A DNA stretch of 64,000 nt from Streptomyces fumigatiscleroticus (GCF_014647975.1 NZ_BMQF01000002.1:778085-842084); one strand, 5' to 3'. Positions 1 through 10,600 are shown, counted from the stretch's first letter. Numbers and translations are program-made. The notes: generated by a model not told the origin, from the letters alone.

Positions 1-616
1 TGAACGCCGAGACGCGCACGGTGTTGACGATCAGCATCAGCGCCACGACCAGCATCAGCGCCATGATGGCGCGGGCCGCCCAGTTCATGCCGTTGAGCAG
101 CTCGAAGAGGTTGTCCAGGATGCCCTTCTGGTCCTGTACCGACTGCACGCCGTCCCGCCCGTCGAAGGCGGTCGCGATGACCTGGTACTTCTCCGGGTCC
201 TTGAGCTTGATGCGGTACGACTCCTGCATCTGGTCCGGCGTGAGGGAGCTGGCCAGCGGCGAGTCGCCGAACTGCTCCTTGTAGTGCTTGTACGCCTGGT
301 CCTGCGATTCGTACGACACCTTCTCGACGACGCTCATCTTCTTGAGGTCGGCGAGGATCTGCGTCTTCTGGTCCTCGGTCACCGCGCCCTTGGCGCAGTT
401 GGGGTCCGACTCGGCGTCGCTCTTGTTGCAGAGGAAGATCGAGACGTTGACCTTGTCGTACCAGTAGCCCTTCATGGTGTTGACCTGGTCGCTCATCAGC
501 AGCGAGCCGCCGAACAGGGCCAGGGACAGGGCGACGGAGACGATGACCGCGAAGGTCATCGTCAGATTGCGGCGGAGACCGACACCGATCTCCGACAGGA
601 CGAACTGGGCGCGCAT
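1..616 (-). CDS. ftsX: Cell-division ABC transporter membrane subunit FtsX (N-terminal part, cut by window edge)
   Basis: FtsX is the membrane partner of FtsE. The FtsEX complex transmits divisome signals to peptidoglycan hydrolases across the membrane. The 205 codons present begin with an ATG at 616. They show a short cytoplasmic start (MRAQFVLSEIGVG), a first membrane span at about residues 20-42, a large extracytoplasmic loop of about 130 residues containing a close Cys pair region, and the beginning of a second hydrophobic span at about 180-205. The usual Streptomyces protein is about 300 residues, so roughly one third lies beyond the left edge. It follows ftsE by 38 bp on the same strand, the standard operon order. 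Identification rests on this context plus the FtsX-type topology. Confidence 0.93.
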   Translation of the reverse strand, partial: MRAQFVLSEIGVGLRRNLTMTFAVIVSVALSLALFGGSLLMSDQVNTMKGYWYDKVNVSIFLCNKSDAESDPNCAKGAVTEDQKTQILADLKKMSVVEKVSYESQDQAYKHYKEQFGDSPLASSLTPDQMQESYRIKLKDPEKYQVIATAFDGRDGVQSVQDQKGILDNLFELLNGMNWAARAIMALMLVVALMLIVNTVRVSAF

Positions 617-654
617 GGCGTCGGGTTATGCCTTTCCGTGGGACCTGGGGGCGG

Positions 655-1344
655 TCAGTGCTGGTAGCCGTAGACGCCGCGTGCCTGGTCGCGGACGAGG
701 CGGCCCTGCTCCAGTTCGATGACGCGCTTGCGCATCTGGTCCACGATGTTCTGGTCGTGTGTCGCCATCACCACGGTCGTGCCCGTCCGGTTGATGCGGT
801 CGAGCAGCTTCATGATGCCGACGGAGGTCTGCGGGTCGAGGTTGCCGGTGGGCTCGTCGCAGATGAGCAGCTTGGGCCGGTTGACGAAGGCGCGCGCGAT
901 GGCCACGCGCTGCTGCTCACCGCCGGACAGCTCGCCCGGCATGCGGTCCTCCTTGCCGCCGAGCCCGACCAGGTCGAGCACCTGCGGCACGGACTTGCGG
1001 ATCTCGCCGCGGGACTTGCCGATCACCTCCTGGGCGAAGGCCACGTTCTCGGCGACCGTCTTGTTGGGCAGCAGGCGGAAGTCCTGGAACACCGTCCCCA
1101 GCTGGCGCCGGATCTGCGGCACCTTCCAGTTGGAGACGCGGGCGAGGTCCTTGCCCAGTACGTGCACCTGCCCGTGGCTGGCCCGCTCCTCGCGGAGGAT
1201 CAGCCGCAGGAAGGTGGACTTACCGGAGCCGGAGGACCCCACGAGGAAGACGAATTCGCCCTTCTCCACTTCCAGGGAGACATCCCTGAGGGCGGGGCGG
1301 GTCTGCTTGGGGTAGACCTTGGAGACGTTGTCGAATCGGATCAC
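655..1344 (-). CDS. ftsE: Cell-division ABC transporter ATP-binding protein FtsE
   Basis: This is the cytoplasmic ATPase of the FtsEX complex. The GTG at 1344 is chosen because it gives the family's 229-residue length and the conserved start [12 protein letters not shown]. Longer in-frame extensions upstream are arginine-rich non-homologous sequence. Visible motifs are Walker [10 protein letters not shown] (36-44), the Q-loop around residue 87, ABC signature LSGGEQQR (139-146), Walker B LLICDE (159-164) and the H-loop ATHD near 195. The C-terminus ends GVYGYQH. ftsX follows directly. The upstream 1345-1606 stretch separates it from a divergent small gene and should hold both promoters, though no convincing consensus could be picked by eye. 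Confidence 0.96.
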   Translation of the reverse strand: MIRFDNVSKVYPKQTRPALRDVSLEVEKGEFVFLVGSSGSGKSTFLRLILREERASHGQVHVLGKDLARVSNWKVPQIRRQLGTVFQDFRLLPNKTVAENVAFAQEVIGKSRGEIRKSVPQVLDLVGLGGKEDRMPGELSGGEQQRVAIARAFVNRPKLLICDEPTGNLDPQTSVGIMKLLDRINRTGTTVVMATHDQNIVDQMRKRVIELEQGRLVRDQARGVYGYQH

Positions 1345-1606
1345 GGATGCACCACGGGTCGCCGGAGGTAGATGAGCGTGACCATACGCGAACCGGGAGG
1401 CGGACCGCAGTCGCCGGACCTGGTTGCGCGGACCTTGACGCGATTTGTGAGGGATGTGCGACGGATCGGAAGGCCCGGAGCCCTCGCCGCCGGGGCAGGA
1501 TAAGGCGGGCCGCGCCGAATTCCGCGGAACCTGGCACAGTGGAGGTGGAACGTTCGCGTCACCGCGAGCGTTGTGTACGTGGAACCGGTGCGAGGAGGGC
1601 GAGCGC

Positions 1607-1798
1607 ATGACGTACGACCGGCTGGTGTGCGCGAACTGCGCGGCGCCCGTGAGCGAGGGCCGGTGCCCCGTGTGCCGTGCGAACCGCGAGCGGCTGCAAC
1701 AGGAGAACTTCTTCGCGGGCCTGAACCCGATGGCGCTGATCGCGATGCTGGCGGTGCTGGTGGCGGCGGTCGCGCTGCTGGCCCACCAGACCGCGTAG
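1607..1798 (+). CDS. Small zinc-ribbon membrane protein, 63 aa, function unknown
   Basis: A 63-residue protein with four cysteines in two CxxC knuckles (C8, C11, C20, C23), the pattern of a small zinc ribbon, followed by a single hydrophobic span near residues 41-60 and almost no tail. The ATG at 1607 is preceded by a strong AGGAGG at about 1592-1597. The longer in-frame extension upstream has no such site. Inference: a membrane-anchored, cytosol-facing zinc-ribbon peptide. It is divergent from ftsE and convergent with the surface-protein gene, with a hairpin terminator after it. No function can be assigned. Confidence 0.82.
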   Translation: MTYDRLVCANCAAPVSEGRCPVCRANRERLQQENFFAGLNPMALIAMLAVLVAAVALLAHQTA

Positions 1799-1824
1799 GG
1801 ACCGCACAGAGTCCGCCGGACGTA

Positions 1825-1860
1825 CGAGGGGCCCGAAGCGGGTGTCGCTTCGGGCCCTCG
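1825..1860. terminator. Hairpin terminator between convergent genes
   Basis: Inverted repeat of 15 bp with one bulged G: left arm 1825-1840, 5-nt loop 1841-1845, right arm 1846-1860, then TTGTGATCTT. It separates the small zinc-ribbon gene from the oppositely oriented surface-protein gene and could serve both. Confidence 0.8.
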
Positions 1861-1906
1861 TTGTGATCTTACGCCGTGCGTACGGTGCGTAGGTGAGCGG
1901 CTACCG

Positions 1907-2551
1907 TCAGGCGGCCGCGCCGCCCCGGCCGTTCACCAGACGCGGCAGCACGCGGAAGCCGATACCGCCGGCGATCATCGTCGCGGCGCCGATCAGCAGG
2001 AACGTGGTCTCCGCGGCACCGGTCTCGGCCAGCTCCTTGCCGTCGCCCTGGGCGGCGGTGTCGGAACCGGTGTCGGTCAGGGCGGAGGTGCCGACCTCCT
2101 GGGCGCTGTTGTTGTTGCTGCCGCCGTTGGTGTCGGTGTGGCTGCCGTTGCCACCGGCACCGGCGCTGCCCGTGCTCTCGGCCGGGTCCGGCTCCTCGGT
2201 CGGCTCGGTCGGGTTCTCGGTGGGCTCGGTCGGGTCGTCCGTGGGCTCCGTGGTGCCCGGGTCGGTCGGCTCGGTCGTCCCGGGGTCGGTGGGCTCCGTG
2301 GTGCCCGGGTCGGTCGGCTGGGTCGTGCCCGGGTCGGTGGGCAGGGAGGTGCCCGGGTCGGTCGGCTCGGTCGTGTCGTCGTCACCCGGGTCGGTCGTGC
2401 CGGGGTCGGAGGGGCACGTCGTGTCGACGGCGATGTCGCACGTCTCGGCGGGATCCGCCGAAGCGACACCCGTCACCATCAGCGAGGCACCGGCCGCGAT
2501 CACGGCGCCCGCCGCCACGCGGGCGATACGGATCCGCGTCTTCTTCGTCAT
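1907..2551 (-). CDS. Sortase-anchored Pro/Thr-rich surface protein
   Basis: A secreted, cell-wall-linked protein of 214 residues. The ATG at 2551 starts a classical signal peptide ([11 protein letters not shown], then a hydrophobic stretch) with a probable cleavage site after VASA near residue 33. The middle is a low-complexity stalk of Thr-Asp-Pro-Gly and Thr-Glu-Pro repeats. The C-terminus has the three-part sorting signal: LAETG at about 174-178, a hydrophobic span, and a basic tail. LAxTG is the motif used by class E sortases of high-GC Gram-positives (known family behaviour). A purine-rich GGGGGT site precedes the ATG. No folded ectodomain is visible, so the stalk itself or its glycosylation may be the functional part. 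Confidence 0.88.
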   Translation of the reverse strand: MTKKTRIRIARVAAGAVIAAGASLMVTGVASADPAETCDIAVDTTCPSDPGTTDPGDDDTTEPTDPGTSLPTDPGTTQPTDPGTTEPTDPGTTEPTDPGTTEPTDDPTEPTENPTEPTEEPDPAESTGSAGAGGNGSHTDTNGGSNNNSAQEVGTSALTDTGSDTAAQGDGKELAETGAAETTFLLIGAATMIAGGIGFRVLPRLVNGRGGAAA

Positions 2552-2798
2552 GTGGTTGCTACCCCCAGTAGCTGAATAGTCGATGAGGCGGCGCTCGGGG
2601 CCGTGATCAACGGGAATAGCAGCCGTACTGGAGCCCCCCGGTTCACATGCGCCCCACAAATACGCATGCCACGCTTCACCATTCCCATTTTTCAAAGGAA
2701 CGTCAAGGCCATTGCGTACGCGATGTCCGGGTACGGGGCGTATGCCGGTTGTTTAGGCCTGTGAGTGTGATGTAAAAACCGGACATCCATGAACACAA
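2552..2798. other. Intergenic stretch of unusually low GC
   Basis: Upstream region of the surface-protein gene, lying downstream of prfB. It is clearly AT-richer than the neighbouring DNA. No open reading frame with a ribosome-binding site was found. It probably contains the surface-protein promoter, but no -10/-35 pair could be assigned with confidence. Confidence 0.4.
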
Positions 2799-2833
2799 AA
2801 GACAACTGCCGCCCGAAAGACGGCAGTTGTCTT
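2799..2833 (-). terminator. Rho-independent-like terminator of prfB
   Basis: Perfect 13-bp inverted repeat (2799-2811 and 2821-2833) with a 9-nt loop, starting 26 bp after the prfB stop codon and flanked by AAAA on the left, which reads as a T-run on the transcribed strand. Confidence 0.88.
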
Positions 2834-2859
2834 GTCGATAAAGCGGCGTTTTTCGCCCG

Positions 2860-3966
2860 TTACTTTTCCTGCTGCTTACGCCAGCGGATGCCCGCCTCCA
2901 GGAACCCGTCGATCTCGCCGTTGAACACGGCCTCGGGATTGCCCACTTCGTGCTCCGTACGCAGGTCCTTGACCATCTGGTAAGGGTGCAGCACGTACGA
3001 ACGCATCTGGTTGCCCCAGGAGTTGCCGCCGTCGCCCTTGAGGGCATCCATCTTGGCCTGCTCCTCCTGGCGGCGCCGCTCCAGCAGCTTGGCCTGGAGG
3101 ACGTTCATCGCGGTGGCCTTGTTCTGGATCTGCGACCGCTCGTTCTGGCAGGAGACGACGATGCCGGTGGGCAGGTGCGTGATGCGGACCGCGGAGTCGG
3201 TGGTGTTCACGCCCTGGCCGCCCGGGCCGGAGGACCGGTAGACGTCGATGCGCAGCTCGCTCTCGTCGATCTCGACGTGGTCGGACTGCTCGACGACGGG
3301 CAGGATCTCCACGCCCGCGAAGGACGTCTGGCGGCGGCCCTGGTTGTCGAAGGGCGAGATGCGCACCAGGCGGTGGGTGCCCTGCTCGACGGAGAGGGTG
3401 CCGTAGGCGTACGGCGCCTGCACGGCGAAGGTGGTCGACTTGATGCCGGCCTCTTCGGCGTACGACGTCTCGTAGATTTCGGTCTTGTAGCCGTGCTGCT
3501 CGGCCCAGCGCAGATACATGCGCTGAAGCTTCTCCGCGAAGTCGGCGGCGTCGACGCCACCGGCCTCGGCGCGGATGTTGACCAGCGCCTCACGGGCGTC
3601 GTACTCGCCGGACAGGAGGGTGCGGACCTCCATCTCGTCCAGCGCCTTCCTGACGGCGGCGAGCTCGGACTCGGCCTCGGCACGGGTGTCCGGGTCGTCC
3701 TCCTCCTCGGCCATCTCGAAGAGCACGGCGAGATCGTCGATCCGGCCGCGCAGCGCCTCCGCCTTCCTGACCTCGGCCTGGAGGTGGGAGAGCTTGCTGG
3801 TGATCTTCTGCGCCTCGTCCGGGTTGTCCCACAGGGACGGCGCGGCCGCCTGCTCCTCGAGCACGGCGATGTCTGCCCTCATCCTGTCGAGGTCCAGGAC
3901 GGCCTCGATCGACTCCATGGTCGAGGAGAGGGACTTGAGCTCTTCGGATACATCGACGACTGCCAC
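2860..3966 (-). CDS. prfB: Peptide chain release factor 2
   Basis: RF2 recognises UGA/UAA stop codons on the ribosome and triggers peptide release. The 368-residue protein has the N-terminal helical domain, the stop-codon-reading SPF tripeptide (204-206) and the catalytic GGQ (249-251) within [14 protein letters not shown]. The start is a GTG at 3966 ([11 protein letters not shown]). The frame is open throughout: there is no in-frame UGA near codon 25, so the programmed +1 frameshift that autoregulates prfB in E. coli is absent. It is transcribed away from the kinase genes, which lie 114 bp upstream on the same strand. Confidence 0.97.
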   Translation of the reverse strand: MAVVDVSEELKSLSSTMESIEAVLDLDRMRADIAVLEEQAAAPSLWDNPDEAQKITSKLSHLQAEVRKAEALRGRIDDLAVLFEMAEEEDDPDTRAEAESELAAVRKALDEMEVRTLLSGEYDAREALVNIRAEAGGVDAADFAEKLQRMYLRWAEQHGYKTEIYETSYAEEAGIKSTTFAVQAPYAYGTLSVEQGTHRLVRISPFDNQGRRQTSFAGVEILPVVEQSDHVEIDESELRIDVYRSSGPGGQGVNTTDSAVRITHLPTGIVVSCQNERSQIQNKATAMNVLQAKLLERRRQEEQAKMDALKGDGGNSWGNQMRSYVLHPYQMVKDLRTEHEVGNPEAVFNGEIDGFLEAGIRWRKQQEK

Positions 3967-4080
3967 GCATCCAGCCTAACGGCTGTGGCAACCGACCTCG
4001 GCCGTCCGCCGTCCGCGATCATCGCGGGCCGCTGTGACCAGGACCTTTGTGCTGTTCTCCCGGTTCGGCCAGCCCTGATC

Positions 4081-5328
4081 TCAGGGTGAGGCCGGGGCCG
4101 AATTCTGCGTGTCGCGGGGGGTCGCGTCCGCGTCGTCACCCTCCGTGGCCAGCCAGGTGCCGACGCCGACCGCCGCCACCAGGGCCACCGCGCCCGCGCC
4201 GAGCGCCACCCGGCGGCGCCGGGCCGAGGCCCGGTTGCGGGCCGAGCCGGGACGCGGGGCGCCCGTCGCGCGGGGCGCACGGGCGGTCCCGCGGGCGCCG
4301 CCGGCCAGCTCGTCCGGCGCCGGTACGCGCATGGACGTGTGGGTGTCGCGGTTGGAGTCGGCGGGCCTCGCGCCGGGCACCAGCGACACGGCCCCGCGCC
4401 GCCGCACCTGCTCCCCGGCCGGCGCCGGACGGGCGGGTTCCCCCTGCTCCGGCACGTCCTCGGCCGGCCCGGCGTCCGGCTCGTCGACGTCGAGCGGCGG
4501 CATGCCCGCCAGCATCGGCAGCAGCTCCCGCAGCCGGGTCGCCAGCTCGGAGGCGCGCAGCCGGGAGGCCGGGGCCTTGGCCAGGCACTGCACCATCAGC
4601 TGCCACAGCTCGTCCGGGATGCCGGGGAGCGGGACGACCGTCTCCGTCACATGGCGGCGCAGCACCGCGCCCGGGTGGCCGCCGCCGAACGGCGTGAAGC
4701 CGGCGAGCAGCTCGTAGAGCACGGTGGCGAGGGCGTAGATGTCGACCGAGGCGCGGGGCGGCAGGCCCTCGACGATCTCCGGGGCCAGATAGTCCGGCGT
4801 GCCGATGATCTTCGTCGCACGGGTCCGTTTGGGGGTGTCGATGAGCTTGGCCACCCCGAAGTCCGTCAGGAACGCCGGGTGCGAGCCGCCCGGGCCCAGC
4901 GGGCCCTCCATGTCCAGCAGGACGTTCTCGGGCTTCACGTCGCGGTGCACGACCCCGGCGGCATGGGCGGCCGCCAGCCCGTCGGCGATGTCCGCCGTGA
5001 TCGCCACCGCCGCCTCGGGCGCGAGCCGCCGCTCCCGCTCCAGCCGGGTGCGCAGGTCCGTGCCGCGGACCAGGTCCATGACCAGGGCGAGGTCGTTGCC
5101 GTCGACGACCAGGTCGCGCACGGACACCACGTTCGGGTGCTCCAGGCCGAGCAGGGCCGTGCGCTCCTGCACGAAGCGCCCGACGAGTTCCTGGTCGGAC
5201 GCGAGGTCCTCGCGCAGCAGCTTGATGGCGACGGGCCCGTCCGGTCCCTCGCCCAGCCACACCGTGCCGGCGCTGCCCCGTCCCAGGATCTGGTGGGCGG
5301 TGTACCGGCTGCCGATCTTCCGTGCCAA
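4081..5328 (-). CDS. pkaB: Membrane-anchored Ser/Thr protein kinase PkaB
   Basis: Hanks-type kinase of 415 residues. The glycine loop is LGRGSAGTVW (15-24), the ATP lysine K36, the catalytic loop HRDVKPEN (from 128), DFG at 156-158 and APE at 182-184, so it should be active. A Pro/Ala/Arg-rich linker leads to one membrane span at about 374-392 and a short acidic extracytoplasmic tail. The start is a TTG at 5328 with AGGAG six bases upstream; no better codon fits the conserved N-terminus. It lies directly upstream of prfB and downstream of pkaA on the same strand, the Streptomyces pkaA-pkaB arrangement. The tail has no PASTA repeats, so it is not a PknB-type muropeptide sensor. Confidence 0.92.
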   Translation of the reverse strand: MARKIGSRYTAHQILGRGSAGTVWLGEGPDGPVAIKLLREDLASDQELVGRFVQERTALLGLEHPNVVSVRDLVVDGNDLALVMDLVRGTDLRTRLERERRLAPEAAVAITADIADGLAAAHAAGVVHRDVKPENVLLDMEGPLGPGGSHPAFLTDFGVAKLIDTPKRTRATKIIGTPDYLAPEIVEGLPPRASVDIYALATVLYELLAGFTPFGGGHPGAVLRRHVTETVVPLPGIPDELWQLMVQCLAKAPASRLRASELATRLRELLPMLAGMPPLDVDEPDAGPAEDVPEQGEPARPAPAGEQVRRRGAVSLVPGARPADSNRDTHTSMRVPAPDELAGGARGTARAPRATGAPRPGSARNRASARRRRVALGAGAVALVAAVGVGTWLATEGDDADATPRDTQNSAPASP

Positions 5329-5450
5329 GACTGCTCCTACCGACGCGTGTTGGCGACAAAACTACGCGTCCGAGGAGCCGACCTTCACCGTGGAGCCGGA
5401 AATCACCCGCTGGTTGTCGACAAATCCCCAGAGTCGGGGCCTGTCGGTCC

Positions 5451-5496
5451 GTGGCTCCGTGGCTCTGTGGCTCTGTGGCTCCGTGGCTCCGTGGCC
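5451..5496. repeat. 8-bp tandem repeat abutting the pkaA stop codon
   Basis: Five full copies plus 6 bp of GTGGCTCC (variants ending CT), period exactly 8 bp. The array ends at the stop codon of pkaA (5496-5498). It fills part of the 167-bp pkaA-pkaB gap. Confidence 0.9.
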
Positions 5497-7199
5497 TACT
5501 GGCCGGAGGAGCCGCCGCCCAGGTCGCCGATCCATCCGGTCACGGTGTCGAACCAGTCGGTGAGCTGGTCCCAGTAGCCCTTGCCGGTGCCGATCCAGTC
5601 CTGGAGCGGGCTCAGCTCCCAGATCAGCCATCCGGCGACGAACAGGATGACGACCGTGAACAGGCAGCCCTTCAGACAGCCCAGCCCGGGGATCCGCATG
5701 GGGTTGGCGCTGCGCTGCCGGGGCTCCCGCGCGGGCCGCTGACGCTCGGGCGGGGCGGGCGGCGCGTACCGCTGCGGCTGCGGGGCCTGCTGCGGCTGCT
5801 GGGGCTGGGGCGTGGCGTACCGCCGGGACTGCTGCTGTTGCTGCTGCTGCGGATAGCCGTAGCCGGGCTGGGGCCGCTGCTGCGGCTGCTGCGGGCGCGG
5901 CTGCTGCTGCGGCCGGGCGACCTGCCGCTGGGGACGGCGGCGCAGCGGGTCCTGGCTGGGGTCGAGGTACTGGACCTGGGTCTGCTCGTTGCGGTCGCGG
6001 GCGGCGCGCAACTGGCTCTGCCAGGGGTGCGGGTCCTCGGGCTGTCCCGGCTGACCGGGCTGCCGGCCGGGCTGACCGGGCTGCTGACCCGGCGGCACCG
6101 GCGGCATCACCGCGGTCGGGTCGGCCGCGCCGCGGTTCGGCAGTACGGCGGTGGGGTCGGCGGCGCCGGCCGGGCCGCCGGTGTGCGGCAGGACGCTGGT
6201 CGCGGCGTTGGGGTCGTAGGCGCCGGAGCCCTGCGGCAGGACCTGCGTCGGGTCGGCGGCGCCGGGCGTGCCGGGGACGGGCGCGGGGGCCGGGTCGGGG
6301 ACCAGGAGCGCGGCGACGCCCTCGGCGGCGGCGATCTGCGCGGAGTTGGCGTGCACGCCGATGCCTTCGGCGACCACGCGCAGGCCGCGGGCGAGGTTCT
6401 CGGCGCTGGGCCGTTCGTCGGGGTCCTTGCGCAGGCAGCGCTCGATCACCGTCCACAGCGGGTCGGGGACGGTGGACGGGCGGCGCGGCTCGGCGCTCAG
6501 GTGCTGGTGCAGCACTTCGAGGGCGGACTGGCCGGAGAACGGCGGACGGCCGGTGACCAGCTCGTACAGCAGGATGCCGGCGCCGTAGATGTCGACGGCG
6601 GAGGTCTGCGGGCGGCCCTCGGCGGACTCGGGCGCCACGTACGCGGGCGTGCCGACGAACTCGTGGGTGCGGGTGAGGCCGGGCGAGTCGGCCAGGCGCG
6701 CGATGCCGAAGTCGGTCAGCATCGGGTGCATCTCGCCGCCGTCCTGCCTGAGCAGCACGTTGGCCGGCTTCAGGTCGCGGTGCACCACCCCGTCGGCGTG
6801 GCTGGCGGCGAGCGCGTCGGCGATCTGGGCGGTGAGCAGGGCGGCGGCGACCGGTGTGAAGGGCCCGTTCTCGCGCAGGTAGCGGTGCAGGTCGGGGCCG
6901 TCGACGAGGTCCATGACCAGCGCCAGCAGATCGCCCTCGACGACCAGGTCGCGGACCCGGACGATGTTGGGGTGGGTCAGCCGGAGCAGGACGGACCGCT
7001 CCCGCAGGAACCGCATCACGACATCCGCGTCGTTGGCGAGCTCCTCCTTGAGGACCTTGATCGCGACGGTCTCGCCGGGCTGCCCCGGCACGGCCGCCTC
7101 CGCGCCCGCGGTCTCGCGCTGGCGGGCTCGCCAGACGGTGCCCGTGGCGCCGCGTCCGAGCGGCTCCTCGAGCAGGTACTTGCTGCCTACCGGCCGCAC
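5496..7199 (-). CDS. pkaA: Membrane-anchored Ser/Thr protein kinase PkaA
   Basis: A 567-residue Hanks-type kinase. The glycine loop is LGRGATGTVW (14-23), the ATP lysine is K48, HRDLKPAN starts at 140, DFG is 163-165 and APE is present, so all catalytic residues are intact. After residue about 300 the protein becomes low-complexity: repeated A-D-P-T-(A/Q)-V elements (possible phosphothreonine sites for FHA domains), then a Pro/Gln-rich stretch with a run of seven glutamines. One transmembrane span (about 512-530) and a Trp/Asp-rich tail follow. The start is a GTG at 7199. It is the first gene of a leftward unit with pkaB and divergent from the FHA-FtsK gene. Confidence 0.92.
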   Translation of the reverse strand: MRPVGSKYLLEEPLGRGATGTVWRARQRETAGAEAAVPGQPGETVAIKVLKEELANDADVVMRFLRERSVLLRLTHPNIVRVRDLVVEGDLLALVMDLVDGPDLHRYLRENGPFTPVAAALLTAQIADALAASHADGVVHRDLKPANVLLRQDGGEMHPMLTDFGIARLADSPGLTRTHEFVGTPAYVAPESAEGRPQTSAVDIYGAGILLYELVTGRPPFSGQSALEVLHQHLSAEPRRPSTVPDPLWTVIERCLRKDPDERPSAENLARGLRVVAEGIGVHANSAQIAAAEGVAALLVPDPAPAPVPGTPGAADPTQVLPQGSGAYDPNAATSVLPHTGGPAGAADPTAVLPNRGAADPTAVMPPVPPGQQPGQPGRQPGQPGQPEDPHPWQSQLRAARDRNEQTQVQYLDPSQDPLRRRPQRQVARPQQQPRPQQPQQRPQPGYGYPQQQQQQQSRRYATPQPQQPQQAPQPQRYAPPAPPERQRPAREPRQRSANPMRIPGLGCLKGCLFTVVILFVAGWLIWELSPLQDWIGTGKGYWDQLTDWFDTVTGWIGDLGGGSSGQ

Positions 7200-7651
7200 G
7201 TCATGCGCTCCCTGCTGCTTGCTTGGCTGGCCCTGTCACCGTGACTACCGTGCCACGGCGGGTTCCGACCCACTGTAGTGGTGGTACGGGCGGCACCGGG
7301 CTGTCGTCTTCCTGTGGTTCTGCCGTGCGTCCTGCGTACCGCTTCCGGTACATGTTCGAAGGAAAGACGCGCGACCCGGTCCGTTGGTTGCCGGAGCCGG
7401 GCATGACCGATCTCAAGTGATGCCCGAACGATCACCCGGACGGCACTGGTCAGGCACTTTTACGGGCAGAGCCGACCAATCAAGATCATTTACTGCCGGA
7501 CGACGGGCACATTGTCAGCGGCAGGTGCGAGGATGCCTCCAGTACTGGCCGACGTGCTCGCGTGGCGGTGGGGGAAGTCCGCGGTGGGGGACCGCGGGGC
7601 GGCTTCGTCCCCGCTGCGCGGGCGCCCGCGCAGAAGGGACCGCTGACGGCG
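7200..7651. other. Divergent promoter region between pkaA and the FHA-FtsK gene
   Basis: 452 bp without a supportable gene. It must hold promoters for two oppositely directed transcripts. A moderately AT-rich patch lies around 7470-7500. No operator palindrome or convincing promoter consensus was found by eye. Confidence 0.4.
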
Positions 7652-10600
7652 ATGCAGATCCGGCTGACCGTCGTAGACCCGCTGGCCCCGTCCTCCCCCA
7701 GGTCCCCGGCCGCGCCGGAGCAGGGCGGAGCTCCGGCGCGGGGCCGCGCCACGCGCCGCGACGTGCTGGTCACGGCCCCGGCCGGTACGGCCCTGGCGGC
7801 GGTCGCCCCGGCCCTGGCCTCGGCGGTCTGCGGCGCCGACGGCCCGGCCCCGCCGGTGCTGTACGCGGGCGCGCAGCGGCTGGACGCCCAGCGCTGCACC
7901 CTGGGCGAGCCCCCGCTGGTCGACGGCGCCGTGCTGTACCTGGGCGCCCCGGACGAGCACGAGCCGCATCCCGAGCCGGCCGACGTCCCGGCCCAGCTCC
8001 ATGTCGTCGCCGGCCCCGACGCGGGCGGCGTCCATCTGCTGCACGGCGGCCAGATCCACCTCGGCCGCTCCGCCGACGCCGACGTCCCGCTCGACGACCC
8101 GGACGTCTCCCGGCTGCACTGCGCGGTGACCGTCTCCGCCGACGGCCACGTCTGGGTCGCCGACCTCGACTCCACGAACGGCACCACGCTGGACGGCACC
8201 CGCGTGGGCACCCGCCCGGTCCGGTTCGCGCCGGGCGCGCTGCTGCGGATCGGCGAGTCGGCGCTGCGGCTGGCCACGCCCCGGACACCCGGCCCGCCGC
8301 TGCCGACGGCACCGGACGGGGAGGGCCACGTCCGCGTACGGGTGGCCGACGAGGTTCCCGACGGGCCGGGAGGGGAGTACGGCGGCGACGCGCCCACGTC
8401 CGGGCCGGGCGCACCGGCGCCCGGCGCCGAGGGGACGGCACGCGCGCGCGGGGTGCACGGCGGCACGGGCGGCTTCGCCGAGCCCACGCACCACGCCTAC
8501 GGCGCGGCGGGCTGGGGCGCCGCCGACGGCTCGCCCGGCGCCCAGGCGCACGGCCCGGCCGAGCCGCCCCGCGTGCCGGACCAGGCCGGAGCGCCCCGGC
8601 TGGAGAGCCACGGCACGGACGCCACGACGGCTCCGCCGCGCACCACCTCCCTGGGCGGAGCACCGCGTACCACTCCGCGCGGCAGCGCGCCGCGGCCGGC
8701 CTCCGGCGACCACGACACGCACGCCGGACGGTCCGGGGCGGGCGGCCACGGCGGATCCCCCGGCGCCCCCGCAACGGACGGCGGAGCCGCCCGGGGCGTC
8801 CGCTCCGGCGGCGGTGCCGGCGGCTCCGGCCGCGAGGGAACCCCGATCGGCGGCTCCCTCGGCGCCCCCGGGACGGACGGCGGACCCGCCCAGGGCGTCC
8901 GTCCCGGCCGCAAGGGCACCCCCCTCCGGGGCACCGACGCGCCCCAGGGCGTGCGCAGGCGCGGCGGGCTCACCGCGTGGGCGCGGCGACTGGCCGGCGG
9001 GCGCGGCGAACAGGGCGCCGCCAGGCCCGTGGCGCCCGGCGAGGAGACCGCCTCGGCGGCCCCCGCCCGGACCGGCGCCTCCCAGGTGCCGGAGACCTGG
9101 CCGGACCCGGCCGCGCTGCTGCTGACGGCGCTGGGGCCGGGCCCGCGGCTGTGGGAGCGCGGCCCGGGACACCCGGAGGCGCTCACCGTGCGGCTCGGCA
9201 CGGCCGACCGGACGGCCCCCGACGGCTCGGGACTGCTGCCCGCGGTGCCGGTCACCGCCGGCCTGCGCGAGGCCGGGGCGCTGGGGCTGGCGGGTCCGCG
9301 CGCGCGGCTGGCCGGGCTGGCCCGCTCGGTGCTGGCCCAGCTCGCCGCGCTGCACTCTCCCGACACGCTGGAGATCGTCCTGATCAGCGCGGACCGCTCC
9401 CGCTCCCTGGAGGAGCGCACCGCCGAGTGGTCCTGGCTCGGCTGGCTGCCGCATGTGCGCCCGGCACACGGCCAGGACTGCCGCCTCCTGCTCGCCCATG
9501 ACCCCGGGCAGGCCCGGGCCCGCGCCGACGAACTCCTGCTGCGCCTGGAGGACCACCCGCCCGAGTCGACGGCTCCCGGGTCCGGCCCGGGGCAGCGGGC
9601 GGCCCGGCCCCCGGCGGGGGGCTTCGCGGGGCCGTACTCGGTGCTCGTCGTGGACGGGGACCCCGGCGGCGCGGACGTCCGTGAGGCGGTGACGCGGCTG
9701 GCCGTGGAGGGCCCCGCGGCCGGCATACATGTCGTGTGTCTCGCCGAGACGGAGTCCGCCTCCCCCGCCTCCCCGGTGACGGAGACGTACGAGGCGGCCT
9801 GCGCGGTGTCGCCGGTCTTCCGCGCGTGCGGTGCCGTCGCGCTGCTCAGCGGCGACGTGGCGACGGCGCTGCGGCTGATGCGCGTGGCCCGGCCGGAACC
9901 GGACGCCTCCCGGGCCCCCGTGCCCGCGCCCCGCACCGGCACCGCTTCCGACCGCGCCATGCCGGGCCCGGGCACCACCGGCCATGTCCCCGGCCGCCCC
10001 GCGGCGGGCCCGGACGCCACCGGCCGCACCCCCGGCCGTACCACCGCGGGCCCGGACACCACCGGCCCCGGCCCCGTCGCCCACGGCCCGGTCGCGCCCG
10101 GCACCGTGGCCACCGTGGACGCCGTCTCGGCCGCCTGGGCGGAGCGCTTCGCGCGGGCGCTGGCGCCGCTGCGCCCGGACGCCGCCGCCGGCGAGCGGCA
10201 CGCGCGCGTGTCCGCACCGCTGCCCCAGGCGGCCCGGCTCCTGGACGAACTGGGGCTGGCCCGGGCCACCCCGGCGTCCCTGATGGCCCGGTGGGCCGAC
10301 GCGGCCGACGACACCGAAGCGCTCGGCGGACGGGCGCACGCCGTACTGGGCGCCGGGCCGCGCGGCCCGGTCACCGTCGACCTCGCGGCCGAGGGACCGC
10401 ATCTGCTGATCGAGGGCCCGGCGGGCAGCGGCCGTACGGAGCTGCTCCGCGCGGTCGTGGCGTCGCTGGCCTCGGCCGAGCGTCCGGACCGGCTGAGCAT
10501 CGTGCTGATGGACGGGCGGGACACCGTGAGCGCGGGCGCCGGATCCGGCGAGGGCCTGCGGGTCTGTACGGACGTACCGCACGTCACCACGCATCTGACC

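Noticed and set aside
3880..3966. Programmed frameshift site in prfB
   Set aside because: The reading frame is continuous through the region where the E. coli shift occurs, with no in-frame UGA and no frameshift needed.
5451..5496. Possible CRISPR array
   Set aside because: The units are contiguous 8-mers without spacers; the same applies to all other arrays in the window, and no cas gene is present.
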